64,000 bases of DNA. It comes from Methanoregula sp. (lineage in GTDB: Archaea > Halobacteriota > Methanomicrobia > Methanomicrobiales > Methanospirillaceae). The stretch's first letter is position 1. Each line of letters starts with the position of its first letter. Positions 7,883 through 17,787 of this stretch are shown here, piece by piece. Under the pieces are notes generated by a model. The model saw only the letters and a list, made by a program, of their open reading frames with translations. It did no database searches and had not been told where the DNA came from. Location of the stretch: NCBI GenBank assembly GCA_041645435.1, contig JBAZQB010000003.1:310001-374000 (forward strand), given 5' to 3'. The translations under genes were made by a program, and so were the position numbers.

Positions 7883-9124
7883 TCATAGCAGGATTTTGGG
7901 CTTATAGATCAGGTTTCCGACAACCAGTCCGATTGCGAGGGTGATTGCAACCACGAACATGTGCATGAATTCCGCAAACCCCAGTGCTGTGCTGCCGGCT
8001 GACAGGGCCACCAGTCCACGGAAGCCGATGCTTCCACTGACCATGAAGACAAAAGCGGGAAGAATAACATTGGAAGTGGGACGGTTGGTTCTATCAGACC
8101 AGACATTGGCAAAGACCATTGCCATGGCGGTACCCAGAAAGTTCCCCAGGTCACTCCCTTGGATATGTACACCCAGTACGATGCCGATACAAGCTGTAGC
8201 GCAGCAAAGCAGCGCCCACACAAGATCGCGGGGGGGCGTCTGGAAGGCTATGCAGAGACCCGCAGCGAGGAGCATAGCAAATATCCAGACCCAGCCTGAG
8301 CCGATGGATCCCACTGTTGCTGCCTGAGCCGGCAAGAGGAGCCCGATAAGGGTGACACCCATCCATGCACCTGCGAAGAGGAGGGCCAGGCAGATGAGGC
8401 CATTGACCAGGTTGGCAAGGCCGGAGACGATATGCTTTGTTGTCAGTTCGATGACCCCCACACTGATAGAAAAACCGGGGATGAGGTAAATGATCGCGGA
8501 GAGGGTCACCAGGTACACCTGAGTCCCCGGCACAAGAAAACCTGCCATAGCCGAGAGCACACCGGTGACAAACGCACACATGAGTGGCGTCCAGTCCGCG
8601 AGCTTTCCTGAGGACTGCTTCGCCAGTGTGACCAGGAAAAAAACAAGAACGCTCAAAACGGCCGAGAGGACGAGATCTCCCCAGCTTCCCTGCAGGAAAC
8701 CTGCAAATCCAGCCCCGCAGAGGGCATAACCGAAAGCCACCAGGTAATTTCCATAGGGAGGGGGCATTGCATCGATCTCGTCCAGGATCTCTGTTGCACG
8801 GGCAATGCTGATGCGGTCTTCTTCGACAGCGTTTACCAGCTCTCCGACTTTTGCGAGTTTCGCCAGGTCAAACCCTGTACCCTTCATTGAGACCCGGTGC
8901 TGTCTCTGCCAGAGTTCATCATCCTTTTTCATAAAGGTAAACGAGAGACTGGTTGGCGTTGATGTGAATACTCCTTTGTATCCCAGCGCCTCTGTCGTGC
9001 GGGTGAGGTACGACTCAAGCCGTCGTGCCTGAGGACCATATCCATGGGCCAAGATCCCCAGCCTGATCACGAACCTGCAGGCAGACTCAAACCTTGCTTC
9101 CTCATCGGCATCCCTATCGGGCAT
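7883..9124 (-). CDS. Threonine/serine exporter (ThrE) family protein
   Basis: A 413-residue protein in which the two DUF1212/ThrE parts are fused. The N-terminal about 120 residues are soluble and carry the family pattern (FVIRLGILAHGYGPQARRLE ... VSMKGTGFDLAKL). They are followed by about ten membrane helices. In Corynebacterium ThrE exports threonine and serine by proton antiport; the substrate here is inferred from family only. The start is supported by AAGGAG seven bases before the ATG. It is followed 55 bases later on the opposite side by the amidohydrolase gene on the same strand, which would be upstream in transcription, so a shared transcript is possible. Confidence 0.88.
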   Translation of the reverse strand: MPDRDADEEARFESACRFVIRLGILAHGYGPQARRLESYLTRTTEALGYKGVFTSTPTSLSFTFMKKDDELWQRQHRVSMKGTGFDLAKLAKVGELVNAVEEDRISIARATEILDEIDAMPPPYGNYLVAFGYALCGAGFAGFLQGSWGDLVLSAVLSVLVFFLVTLAKQSSGKLADWTPLMCAFVTGVLSAMAGFLVPGTQVYLVTLSAIIYLIPGFSISVGVIELTTKHIVSGLANLVNGLICLALLFAGAWMGVTLIGLLLPAQAATVGSIGSGWVWIFAMLLAAGLCIAFQTPPRDLVWALLCCATACIGIVLGVHIQGSDLGNFLGTAMAMVFANVWSDRTNRPTSNVILPAFVFMVSGSIGFRGLVALSAGSTALGFAEFMHMFVVAITLAIGLVVGNLIYKPKILL

Positions 9125-9179
9125 CCAAATCTCCTTAACCGGGTATCGGCCTTTTTCATATACCTGTCCAGGTAGGTGT

Positions 9180-10406
9180 TCACAGGGTGTTCTTGTAGAT
9201 TGTTCCGGCTTTCATTACCACCCGGATATTGCTGCTGTCGGTGATAGCAGAAATATCTTCAACAGGGTCTTTTCCTAGAATGAGAATATCAGCAGAGGCC
9301 AGCTCGGATATCTCGCCCAGGTTTCCGGACTGGTTCAGTACCTCGGCATTGATCTTTGTTGCCGAAATGATCGTATCGATGGGCTTCTCGATGCCGGACC
9401 GCAACTTGAATTCATTGCTCTGCTCTTCCCAGAGCGGTCCCAGCAGGTCAGTGCCAAACCCAATTTTTACCCCATGTTTCCGGGCAATTTTTACCGCTTC
9501 AAGCGCCTGAACCCGCACGGAGGCTATCTTCTTGATACTCACCTCAGGGAACTGGTATTCTGCGCCTCTCCGGGCGAGCGCGTCATACGTGATAACAGTT
9601 GGTATGAGATAGGCTCCCTTCTCTTTCATCATGGCCGCCGTCTCTTCATCAAGCAGATTGCCATGCTCGATAGTCCTGACCCCGTGTTTCAGGCAAATCT
9701 GGATGGCCTTTGCCGAGTATACATGGGCGGCAACGTAGGTACTCTTGGCCCGCGCTTCCTCCGCGATGGCTGCCAGTTCCTCATCGCTGTATTGCGTGTC
9801 AGTGACGCTATCTCCCGGGGATGCAACCCCCCCGGCGGCCATAATTTTAATGAAGGATGCACCTTTGCGAAGCTCGGACCGGCAGGTACGTCGCACTTCG
9901 GTAATCCCATCAGCGATCTGGCCAATGCTGGTTGCCGATGACTGCATGGGCGCCCCGTACTCCCCGTCATAGGTCTTGGCCCTGAAATCACCATGTCCGC
10001 CGGTCTGGCTGAGGGCCCGCCCGCAAAAGAACAACCGCGATCCCTTTATAACCCCGCTCTCTACGGCCATTGCCAGCCCAAAGTCGGCACCGCCCACATC
10101 CCGCAGGGTTGTGTAACCTCTCTGCAATGCTTCCCAGAGGTTTTTTGCCGCACAACATGTGATGTATGTGATAGGCAACTGCGGCATTGCCAGATCTACC
10201 GTGGCAGAGGTCACATGCACATGTGCATCGATCAGGCCCGGAAGGACAAATTTCCCTTCCGCATCGATGACACAATCATCGCGTGTCGCAGCAACAGGAG
10301 AGTCTGTCAATGCGGTGATTCTATCACCAGTAACAATGATGGTCTTCTTCTCGTAGCGGGACGTGTGGACATTCAGGACCTGCCCGTTTTTAATAATCGT
10401 TCTCAT
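9180..10406 (-). CDS. Amidohydrolase family metal-dependent hydrolase
   Basis: A 408-residue enzyme of the amidohydrolase superfamily, closest in look to the prolidase/imidazolonepropionase-like branch. Metal ligands are visible in order: H62 and H64 (AHVHVTS), a lysine that could be carboxylated at 187 (FIKIMAAGG), H228 (VAAHVYS), H248 (TIEHGN) and D320 (FGTDLLG). The beta-sandwich ends (MRTIIKNGQVLN at the start and ADILILGKDPVEDI near the end) are typical. Members cleave Xaa-Pro or acylated amino acid type bonds; the exact substrate cannot be read from sequence. It is divergent from a nucleobase permease, and if the two are functionally linked a cyclic amide of purine or pyrimidine breakdown is a possibility (inference). 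Confidence 0.85.
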   Translation of the reverse strand: MRTIIKNGQVLNVHTSRYEKKTIIVTGDRITALTDSPVAATRDDCVIDAEGKFVLPGLIDAHVHVTSATVDLAMPQLPITYITCCAAKNLWEALQRGYTTLRDVGGADFGLAMAVESGVIKGSRLFFCGRALSQTGGHGDFRAKTYDGEYGAPMQSSATSIGQIADGITEVRRTCRSELRKGASFIKIMAAGGVASPGDSVTDTQYSDEELAAIAEEARAKSTYVAAHVYSAKAIQICLKHGVRTIEHGNLLDEETAAMMKEKGAYLIPTVITYDALARRGAEYQFPEVSIKKIASVRVQALEAVKIARKHGVKIGFGTDLLGPLWEEQSNEFKLRSGIEKPIDTIISATKINAEVLNQSGNLGEISELASADILILGKDPVEDISAITDSSNIRVVMKAGTIYKNTL

Positions 10407-10732
10407 GTTCTTTTTCCCTTTGTTTCTGGTTTTTTTTTAAATCTGCCGATGCTGCCTGCCACCTGATTGCCGGCTCAACATATCGTGTGGCGCTCAACTC
10501 TCCTTGATCTGGTTCCTACAAAAAGCCTTTGAAGAGATATCAGCCAGATGATTCCCGGCAAAAAACCGTTACCCTCATGCCCGGGGCAAAGAAGCAACAC
10601 GGTTTTTTAATTGTTTACTGTATATTCCCGGGTCACTCCATCCGACCCTGCACACAACGCAGCGGGAATTCAAGAAGATTCAAATGGTTATGGGATGAGA
10701 GTTGAATTGCCTGCCGGTAAGGCGGAGCTGGA
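10407..10732. other. Divergent intergenic region with a 49-base inverted repeat
   Basis: No gene is visible in these 326 bases. They lie between the start of the amidohydrolase (minus strand) and the start of the permease (plus strand). The notable element is a perfect ten-base inverted repeat AAAAAACCGT (10560-10569) / ACGGTTTTTT (10599-10608). Its loop contains a smaller hairpin TGCCC-G-GGGCA. A TATA-like TTTTTTAATT follows directly. It could be a bidirectional operator or a structured leader; I cannot decide which. Confidence 0.5.
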
Positions 10733-12088
10733 ATGCCTGCGTGTGATGCCATGAAGTTTCTTTCCCGCATTGATGAAAAACCGCCCTTACCTGCTATGAC
10801 AACGGCAGCCCTCCAGTGGTTCATTGTCCTGATGCCGTCAGCGCTGATTTACGGGATGATTGTTGCACCCATGCTGTACCATGACCCGGTGCAGCAGATG
10901 CAGGTCCTCCAGGTGATCTTCGTTGTCACGGGGGTGTGCCAGATCCTCCAAATATTTATCGGGCACCGCCTTCCCATTGGAACAGGACCAACCGGTATCC
11001 TTATCATTGGTGTGGGAGCCGGCCTTGCCTTCTCAACGAATGCGATCTTCACGTCAATGATCATCTGCGGAATTGCCATCTGTATACTTGCAGCGGTCAA
11101 AGCCCACCATCTTCTCAAACGGCTCTTCACCTTCAATATCATCCTTGCCGTTCTCCTGATGTCTTGTTTCGCGGTCTCACCGATGATCCTGACCCTAATT
11201 ATTCCTGAGTCGTCTGCGGCAACGGCAACGAATTACCTCATCTTTGCTATCATCTTCACCCTCCTCATTCTCGGGCTCTCCTGTGTCCTGAAAGGAATGG
11301 CAAAACAGGTCCTCCTGCCAGGTGCAATCGTGCTGGGTGTTGGCCTGTACATGGTATTTTTCCCATTCACACCAGCGGCGATCAGCAGTGCTCCGTTCGG
11401 GCTCTTCACAACGGTCGCCCCAACTGCATTCGAATTCTCCCTCCCGTTGATCTTTGCATTCCTGTTCTGCTACTTCACGCTCCTTGTCGTGGATTTCAGT
11501 GCCGTTGAATCCATGGAACTGTTCCTGAAACCCCCGGGAATGAACCCCCGCTTCCGGCGCGGCATGGCCATAACCGGCCTCTCCAGCATCCTTGCCGGGT
11601 TTGGCGGAGCAATAGGCTGCGCAAACTCGAACTTTTCCATGAACGTGATACTGGCAAACCGGCAGGCTTCCCGGTACCCTCTTGGCATTGCCGGTATCCT
11701 CTTTATTGTCATCGGGTGTTCCCCGCTGATCGTCTCCACCCTGATGGCTATCCCCCCGCTGGTTATTGGCTGTCTCTTCATCTACCTGCTCGGGGGGATG
11801 TTTGCAGCAACACTCAATCTCGCCAAAGAGCGCAGCGGGGGGATCGGGTATAATTCCGGGATCGTCATCGGGATCTCCCTTATCTTTGCAATCCTGATTG
11901 CATTCCTTCCGGTCACCACAAAAACCCTGATGAGTACCCGGATTGAGCCGGTACTCGCCAATGCATTCATTGTCGGTATTTTTTCTGCACTCATCATGGA
12001 ACATATCTTCTTCCGCGGCCAGGCAGAACGGGAAGAGGAACGGGAGGAAGCGGATGATGCCTGCGAAGAGGCACAAGCCCGGGGCTGA
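10733..12088 (+). CDS. NCS2 (uracil-xanthine) family nucleobase permease
   Basis: A 451-residue membrane protein with about 12-14 hydrophobic segments. The NCS2 pattern is seen in the first third (GTGPTGILIIGVGAG) and in the conserved motif region GGAIGCANSNFSMNVILANRQASR around residues 290-310, followed by PPLVIGCLFIYLLGGMFAATLN. The C-terminus is charged (EEREEADDACEEAQ). Family members import uracil, xanthine, uric acid or other bases with a cation; the substrate is not determined. The start chosen has GGAG five bases upstream; an in-frame ATG 18 bases further on is an alternative. It is divergent from the amidohydrolase, across a region with an inverted repeat. Confidence 0.87.
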   Translation: MPACDAMKFLSRIDEKPPLPAMTTAALQWFIVLMPSALIYGMIVAPMLYHDPVQQMQVLQVIFVVTGVCQILQIFIGHRLPIGTGPTGILIIGVGAGLAFSTNAIFTSMIICGIAICILAAVKAHHLLKRLFTFNIILAVLLMSCFAVSPMILTLIIPESSAATATNYLIFAIIFTLLILGLSCVLKGMAKQVLLPGAIVLGVGLYMVFFPFTPAAISSAPFGLFTTVAPTAFEFSLPLIFAFLFCYFTLLVVDFSAVESMELFLKPPGMNPRFRRGMAITGLSSILAGFGGAIGCANSNFSMNVILANRQASRYPLGIAGILFIVIGCSPLIVSTLMAIPPLVIGCLFIYLLGGMFAATLNLAKERSGGIGYNSGIVIGISLIFAILIAFLPVTTKTLMSTRIEPVLANAFIVGIFSALIMEHIFFRGQAEREEEREEADDACEEAQARG

Positions 12089-12143
12089 TGGTTGAGGGCA
12101 ATACCAAAAAGAGACCGGGGACTTTTCCCTCGGGAAAATCCTG

Positions 12144-12884
12144 TTATTTAATGCGCGGATAAATCTCCGGCCCGGGTCCCATGGGGGGGAGTTTTGGGAC
12201 AGGGGAGATAGAAACAGACCAGTTTCCGGGGTTATTCCGGCCAAGAACGCTCAGGTAAAATGTTCCACTCTCGGGGACGGTGACAAACACAAACGGGTGT
12301 GGCGAAAGTGCACCAAATCCCGGTTGGATGTACGAGTTGTTTGCATCCATAAGGGGTGTGCCGTTGACGTAATAGAGGAAATAATACGGTGAGGCCAGAC
12401 CAATCTCATTCCTGTTGAAGAAATATTCACCTTTTTCCAGGGAGAATACAGGAGTTATCTGGGTTCCGGAACCGGAAAGATTCACGGGCGCTTTCAGGGG
12501 ATTGGTTGTCACGAGCGGGGTTGCCTCAGCAGTCCACCTGCCACTGCCGGAGATGTTAAGCTGATATATCTCTTTCACGGGAGCCTGGAACGCTACTGAT
12601 CCTGCAAACGGGCCGTTTGTTGAGATCTCGGTTGCCGCCCCATACTTCTGCGACAGATCAGAGAACCCGAATACCAGTTTTTCTGCACTGTCTGCACGGA
12701 ACGATACAACGATCACGCCATAGTCCAGGGAGAGCGTGGTATTCGGGTAGCTGTCAGATAGTTTGGTGAGATCCGATCCCACCGGGGGTGTAGGGGTGGT
12801 CGGAACTGCCGGGTCCTTCCCTGTGCACCCGCTCGCGATAATGCAGACAATGAGGAGAATTGCTGTATAGATAACTGCTCTCAT
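12144..12884 (-). CDS. Predicted lipoprotein, function unknown
   Basis: A 246-residue protein with a lipoprotein signal (IVCIIASGC, lipobox cysteine at residue 20) followed by a Thr/Pro-rich linker. The body is beta-rich with repeated patterns such as SGRWTAEATPLVTT and SGTFYLSVLGRNNPGNWSVSI, suggesting an extracytoplasmic beta-sandwich anchored by lipid. I do not recognise the family. It is convergent with the permease gene across about 55 bases and is followed upstream by the pmbA-tldD-lonB cluster on the same strand, 136 bases away, so it may or may not be independent. Confidence 0.7.
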   Translation of the reverse strand: MRAVIYTAILLIVCIIASGCTGKDPAVPTTPTPPVGSDLTKLSDSYPNTTLSLDYGVIVVSFRADSAEKLVFGFSDLSQKYGAATEISTNGPFAGSVAFQAPVKEIYQLNISGSGRWTAEATPLVTTNPLKAPVNLSGSGTQITPVFSLEKGEYFFNRNEIGLASPYYFLYYVNGTPLMDANNSYIQPGFGALSPHPFVFVTVPESGTFYLSVLGRNNPGNWSVSISPVPKLPPMGPGPEIYPRIK

Positions 12885-13020
12885 AAACTAGCAAAAAGGA
12901 GCCATATGGCAAAAAAGATGTCGTAATCGACTGCCCGTACAGGTAAGGTCCTGTCAGGTAGTATCCCTTTAATGAGACGGGGCATCCCCCCTTTATAAAA
13001 ATCAATAAGTCCGTGAACAC

Positions 13021-14325
13021 CTACTTGCCAATGATACGCTGCTTATTTATCTTTACCGAAGGTAGAATCAGAGATCCTATTGCACGGGATTCGTGGCTTA
13101 AACCAATAATCTCGTTATGCAGCGAAAATACGTTTCCTGACAGCATGGCACTCCGGATCGGTTCCTGGAACTCCCCTCCCTCCATCCAGAATGCATTGGA
13201 GAGTTCAACAGAGAATTCGCCGCTCATCGGATTTGCCGTGTGAGCACCTACCACGCCATGTACATACACCACACGTTCATCAGTTACCCTGCTGCGTTTC
13301 CCGTCAACAATAAAATTATGGTGGCCGATTCCCGGAGATCCACCATACCCTCCCCGAACCGCACTTGCCGTACTGGTCTTTTCGTACCGGTAGGCGGTTT
13401 TGAGATCATAAGCGAAAGCTTCCAGAACGCCATCCCGTATGAAATCTATCCTGTGCGTCGGCATGCCTTCTGCATCCCAGCTGACGCTACCATCAGCTCC
13501 CGGCAGGAGTGGATCATCATACATTGAGAGCAAGGGATCGGCAACGGACTCTCCCAGCGACTGTGCAAACCGCGATCTGCCCGCATGTACATTCCGCCCG
13601 TTCAGCGCAGGAATAAACACGCTGCCGAGAAGTTCAGCATAGGCAAGCGGGGAGAGCAGGATCTCGTAATCTCCAGTGGGAACATCCTTTCCTCCAGCAG
13701 ATTCGTGGGCATAAAATGTTGCCCGTTCCCCAACATGGAACGGATCAACCTTGCTGATGAAACTCGAGTGATCGAATTCATAACCCGTTGATTGCCCGCG
13801 GATGGCTTCCAACGAAAGGGATACTCCCGTGTGACTGTCCGTGTAATGCAAGCCGTTGCTGTTTGCGAGGATGACAGTTGTCGTGGAGAGTCCGGCTGAT
13901 CCGGCCGTAACATCAGCTTTATGTTCCTCTGCACCTGAAAGCATCTGTTCGAGCAGGATAAGAGCGGAAGCGGGTTCAACCTTCATTGATGGATCGTATG
14001 TGAGCGGGGTTTGGGAAACATCCTGCGCCCCGGGCAATCCACCCCAGGGAAGCGGGGTTGCAAGATGGCCGCTTGCGATAGCCGCATCCAGGCATTCCTT
14101 CCAGTGAACCGGATCATTCGTACTCGATGATCCGATTCTACCCTGATGGATGGTTCTGATGCCAAGACCGCAGTCAACGGAGGCGGAAGCGAGGTTGATC
14201 TTTTTTTGTTTCAGGTCAGCAGATACGCTCCTGCCCTGCACATAAAAGACTTCGACTTCGTCGACGCTCTTCTTCCCTTCACGTAAAACCTGGTCAATCC
14301 ATTCCACTACCGCCCACCACCGCAT
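13021..14325 (-). CDS. pmbA: TldD/PmbA family protein, PmbA type
   Basis: About 434 residues. The order of motifs fits the non-catalytic PmbA partner of the TldD/PmbA (peptidase U62) pair: an N-terminal EVEVFYVQGRSVSADLKQ, a central TGDYEILLSPLAYAELL, and a C-terminal GEFSVELSNAFWMEGGEF. It lacks the HExxxH motif that its neighbour has. In bacteria TldD-PmbA is a heterodimeric protease that processes peptides such as microcins and antitoxins; the archaeal role is unknown. It overlaps the end of tldD. I chose the ATG at 14325, but a GTG at 14307 preceded by GGTGG may be the true start because family proteins begin near VEWIDQVL. Confidence 0.88.
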   Translation of the reverse strand: MRWWAVVEWIDQVLREGKKSVDEVEVFYVQGRSVSADLKQKKINLASASVDCGLGIRTIHQGRIGSSSTNDPVHWKECLDAAIASGHLATPLPWGGLPGAQDVSQTPLTYDPSMKVEPASALILLEQMLSGAEEHKADVTAGSAGLSTTTVILANSNGLHYTDSHTGVSLSLEAIRGQSTGYEFDHSSFISKVDPFHVGERATFYAHESAGGKDVPTGDYEILLSPLAYAELLGSVFIPALNGRNVHAGRSRFAQSLGESVADPLLSMYDDPLLPGADGSVSWDAEGMPTHRIDFIRDGVLEAFAYDLKTAYRYEKTSTASAVRGGYGGSPGIGHHNFIVDGKRSRVTDERVVYVHGVVGAHTANPMSGEFSVELSNAFWMEGGEFQEPIRSAMLSGNVFSLHNEIIGLSHESRAIGSLILPSVKINKQRIIGK

Positions 14326-15625
14326 CGCACAGGAGAATTGTTGGAGCCCCGTCACTCACCGGCACACTCTGCCCGCCTTTCCCGCAATACCCCGGGCTCA
14401 TCACGCGGTTGTTCCCGCAGAGAGCAATATTATGCAGGGTTGTTAAGATCTCTCCTGAAAGCGAGACATCTCGCACCATATCGGTACATTCACCGTTTAC
14501 CACGAGATAGCCGTATTCTGCATTGAACTGGAAAACGCCCCGACCCGGATCCACCTGACCACCACGGGAGCCTTTCAGGAAAATGCCATTTTTGCATTCC
14601 TCAAAGATCTCGTGGTCAGTGGAATCCCCGGATTCGATAAAGGTGTTGCTCATCCGGACAAGGGGGGGTTCACCGGGCATTGCACGGGCATGTCCTGGTA
14701 TGCCATTTCCTACCGCTGCCAATGATTCCCGGTTATGGAGGAACGCATTAATGATCCCGTTCTTAATGATCTCGGTCCTGCACACAGCCACACCTTCCGC
14801 ATCAACAGGATCAAATCCAAATTCGGGAATACTTGGATCATCTACAATCGTGAGCATCTCGTTTCCAATCTTCAGCCCGGTTTTTCCTTTCAGGACCGAG
14901 TTCCCTTCCTGGATCAGGTCGCCTTCACTCGCGTGGCCAACCGCTTCATGGGCAAATACACCGGCCAGTTCCGGATCAAGAATAGCTTTCATCTTTCCCC
15001 CACGGGCGGCTTTGGCATCGAGCAGTGCAACAGCAATATCGGCTGCCTTTTTCCCGAGATCCTGATGGTGCCGGAGGTTGAAGCCATGGATAGAATGTTC
15101 CCGTTCATATCCCATCTGGGTGTTGCCGTTCCGTGAGGCAACAGCCAGCACATTGAATCCTGAACGGCACATCTCGTAGGCATATTCATTTCCGGAACTG
15201 TCTGAAAACTCCACCTGTTCAACCCGTTCGATATAGTTGGCCCTGCGGTTTACGACAGAGGGGTGAATTGCGCCTTTCTCTATCTCTGAAAGGATTGCGG
15301 ATTTTTCCTCGATACTGACCGAACGGGGATCCTCTTTCATGGCAGGAACCGTGAGCACGCCACGGGGAACATTACCGAGGCTGACCTGTTCCTGCGTTAT
15401 CGCAGAGAGCTTGCAGGCTTCCTGCAACAGTTCATCGAATTTCCTGCCCGTTTGAGGTTGGTAATTATCGATCTGGAGAATCCCCCAGCCGGTGTTGCTG
15501 ATGACCCGCAGTACCGCCTTATTAAAAAACGTGGTTCCTGCGGACTCGAAGACACCGTTATCTATGTCGATGTGGGTAATTTGCCCTGTTACATGACGCA
15601 GATCAAAATAAGTGATACCGGGCAT
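14294..15625 (-). CDS. tldD: TldD family zinc metalloprotease
   Basis: A 443-residue protein with the TldD zinc-binding motif HEAVGH at residues 226-231, followed by ASEGD as in the family. Other conserved features are the GYGYEREH-type segment (GNTQMGYEREHSIHG) and the C-terminal PGYCGKGGQSVPVSDGAPTILL. Together with PmbA it should form the tunnel-shaped protease that admits only unfolded peptides. The gene lies six bases behind lonB and overlaps pmbA, giving a proteolysis operon lonB-tldD-pmbA. That link between two ATP-dependent and ATP-independent peptide-degrading machines is visible; cooperation between them is inference. Confidence 0.93.
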   Translation of the reverse strand: MPGITYFDLRHVTGQITHIDIDNGVFESAGTTFFNKAVLRVISNTGWGILQIDNYQPQTGRKFDELLQEACKLSAITQEQVSLGNVPRGVLTVPAMKEDPRSVSIEEKSAILSEIEKGAIHPSVVNRRANYIERVEQVEFSDSSGNEYAYEMCRSGFNVLAVASRNGNTQMGYEREHSIHGFNLRHHQDLGKKAADIAVALLDAKAARGGKMKAILDPELAGVFAHEAVGHASEGDLIQEGNSVLKGKTGLKIGNEMLTIVDDPSIPEFGFDPVDAEGVAVCRTEIIKNGIINAFLHNRESLAAVGNGIPGHARAMPGEPPLVRMSNTFIESGDSTDHEIFEECKNGIFLKGSRGGQVDPGRGVFQFNAEYGYLVVNGECTDMVRDVSLSGEILTTLHNIALCGNNRVMSPGYCGKGGQSVPVSDGAPTILLCDAVVGGSGMD

Positions 15626-15631
15626 GTTCGT

Positions 15632-17569
15632 TCATGCCACCGGATGATTGACAGTCGTTGCCTCTGCAATCAGTGTTGTTGAACGTATTGCCATATTTTT
15701 GAGCTTGTTAAGGAATCCTTCGAAATTCTCCGGCACAAGGGCAATCTTGAGGACATCATCAATTGTATCCACAGGTATAACCGTGACCATTGATTTGTAC
15801 CGTTCCTCAATCAATACATCATTGATATTTGTGCGGGGAATAAGTACGGTTTTGATACCCGCCTTTGCCGCTGCTTCGATCTTGAAGGTAACCCCCCCCA
15901 CCGGAAGGACATCCCCGCGAACGGAGAGCGAACCCGTCATTGCAACATCCTGGCGAACGGGAATGCCCTCAATTGCACTGATGACAGCAGTTGCTACACT
16001 GATGGATGCAGAATCTCCCTCAACACCCCCATACGTCCCGATAAACTGGATGTGCAGGTCAATATTTTTCACATCTTTTCCGGTAAATTTCTTGAGGATC
16101 GCACTGACGTTCTTTATCGATTCCTGAGCGATCTCCTTAAGCATACCAGTTGCGATTACGGTACCGCTTGCACCCTGGGCCGGGGTGACTTCTGCCATGA
16201 TGGGAAGCACTGAACCGGAATCGGTTCCCATGACAGCAAGCCCGTTTACGCGCCCGATTCGGGTTCCTTCTATAACGGTAAGCTCATATTCACGGCTTCT
16301 CCGGATATATTCGTCGGATACCTGATCTTCAATTGACCGGGCAGTCACTTTTGCCGTTATAACGTGGTGAGCGGTGGTGATCGCTGCACCCTCCTGCCGG
16401 GCAATATCTCCGGCAACACGGATGAGACCACCCATGTCACGGAGCTTGAGAGTGAGATGTCCTTTGCGGTTGGAGCGCCTGCGGGATTCCCGGATTACTT
16501 CGTCAATCGCACTCTGGTCAAAGTGCGGAATCTTCCCGTCATTTTTGACCTCCTGTGCAACGAACCGGACATATTTCTCCCGGTTTTCTTCGGTGTCCTC
16601 CATGCTCTCCGACATGTACACTTCGTACCCATATCCCCGGATACGGGAGCGGAGTGCCGGGTGCATTCCCTGGATTGCATCAAGGTTGCCTGCCGCAACC
16701 ATCACGAATTTACAGGGTACCGGTTCCGTCCTGACCATCGCACCGCTCGACCGCTCACTCTGCCCTGTGATGGGAAACTCTCCTTCCTGAAGTGCCGTGA
16801 GCAGGTTCTGCTGGGAGTGCGGGTCTAACGTGTTAATCTCATCGATGAAGAGGACCCCCCCATTCGAACGGTGAATTGCACCTGCCTCCACCCGGTCGTG
16901 TGACGGGGTTTCAAGACCGCCACTCTGGAAGGGATCATGACGAACATCGCCTAACAGGGCACCGGCATGCGTGCCTGTGCCATCTATAAAAGGTGCGATG
17001 CTTTTGGTGTCATTCGAGACAAGGAGTTTAGGCACCATCGTCTCCTCCCTCGGCATACTTGTGCGGAATGCTATAAAGATAAAGGCAACAGCAATGAGCC
17101 CCATCAGGATCTGGCCGGTAATGATCGCATATCCCCCAATCGCGATGATGGCAAGGAAAAGGAGCATATTCCGGAACTGGATCTTTTTCTTGGCTTCTGC
17201 TTTATGGGCAGCCACAATCTGTTTTCCCCGACCCGCGGCAACCGTCCTTATCACCGGGTTATTGTTGTCATCGGAATTCGGATAGACCATAATGTCGATG
17301 AGCTCTTCCTTGGGTAACAGCTCAGCCATTGCCTTGGCCAGCATCGATTTACCGGTACCGGGGCTGCCAATCATCATGACATGCCGGCGCTGGATAGCCG
17401 CCTTTTTGATAACTTCAACCGCGTGCTCCTGTCCGATCACCTGATCGATCAGTTTAGCGGGCACTTCTATCTTTGATGATGTCGCTCCCGCACTTTCCGT
17501 AGATACCGCTTCGGGCGATGCGGGTTTTATTTCATTCTGCTGCGGGGGGATTTGTTCAGATATCTCCAT
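15632..17569 (-). CDS. lonB: ATP-dependent protease LonB, membrane-anchored archaeal type
   Basis: About 645 residues; positions below count from the alternative upstream ATG at 17605. The Walker A motif GSPGTGKS is at 80-87. Two adjacent membrane helices at about 147-182, inserted in the AAA+ domain, tether the enzyme to the inner face of the membrane, as is characteristic of archaeal LonB. Walker B is GGVLFIDEI near 250. The protease domain has the Ser-Lys dyad S532 (EGDSASISVA) and K575 (GGVTFKIEAA). It degrades unfolded and regulatory proteins at the membrane. The start at 17569 is preferred because AGAGG lies upstream. It leads the lonB-tldD-pmbA operon and is divergent from prs. Confidence 0.95.
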   Translation of the reverse strand: MEISEQIPPQQNEIKPASPEAVSTESAGATSSKIEVPAKLIDQVIGQEHAVEVIKKAAIQRRHVMMIGSPGTGKSMLAKAMAELLPKEELIDIMVYPNSDDNNNPVIRTVAAGRGKQIVAAHKAEAKKKIQFRNMLLFLAIIAIGGYAIITGQILMGLIAVAFIFIAFRTSMPREETMVPKLLVSNDTKSIAPFIDGTGTHAGALLGDVRHDPFQSGGLETPSHDRVEAGAIHRSNGGVLFIDEINTLDPHSQQNLLTALQEGEFPITGQSERSSGAMVRTEPVPCKFVMVAAGNLDAIQGMHPALRSRIRGYGYEVYMSESMEDTEENREKYVRFVAQEVKNDGKIPHFDQSAIDEVIRESRRRSNRKGHLTLKLRDMGGLIRVAGDIARQEGAAITTAHHVITAKVTARSIEDQVSDEYIRRSREYELTVIEGTRIGRVNGLAVMGTDSGSVLPIMAEVTPAQGASGTVIATGMLKEIAQESIKNVSAILKKFTGKDVKNIDLHIQFIGTYGGVEGDSASISVATAVISAIEGIPVRQDVAMTGSLSVRGDVLPVGGVTFKIEAAAKAGIKTVLIPRTNINDVLIEERYKSMVTVIPVDTIDDVLKIALVPENFEGFLNKLKNMAIRSTTLIAEATTVNHPVA

Positions 17570-17787
17570 TGCGCGATTGACCTCTTTTTGACTTAAGATT
17601 TTCATATAATTTGTCCCATGATAGTTTAAGTACTTTCAGCTGATCACACCGGTGACGGCGCAGATTATCTTTGGACATCCCGCTGATGATTATTAGCAAA
17701 AAAACAATATCAGATGGTGTTTATTATCACGAATAGACCATAAGTAGAATAAGAAATTCTGTTTGCCTACAACCAGGAAACGATATC

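Noticed and set aside
10407..10732. Purine or pyrimidine riboswitch before the permease
   Set aside because: The inverted repeat does not show any known aptamer core; riboswitches for these ligands are rare in archaea.
11195..12244. Open frame of 349 codons on the minus strand across the permease and lipoprotein junction
   Set aside because: It crosses two convergent genes with well-defined features and has the biased composition of a shadow frame.
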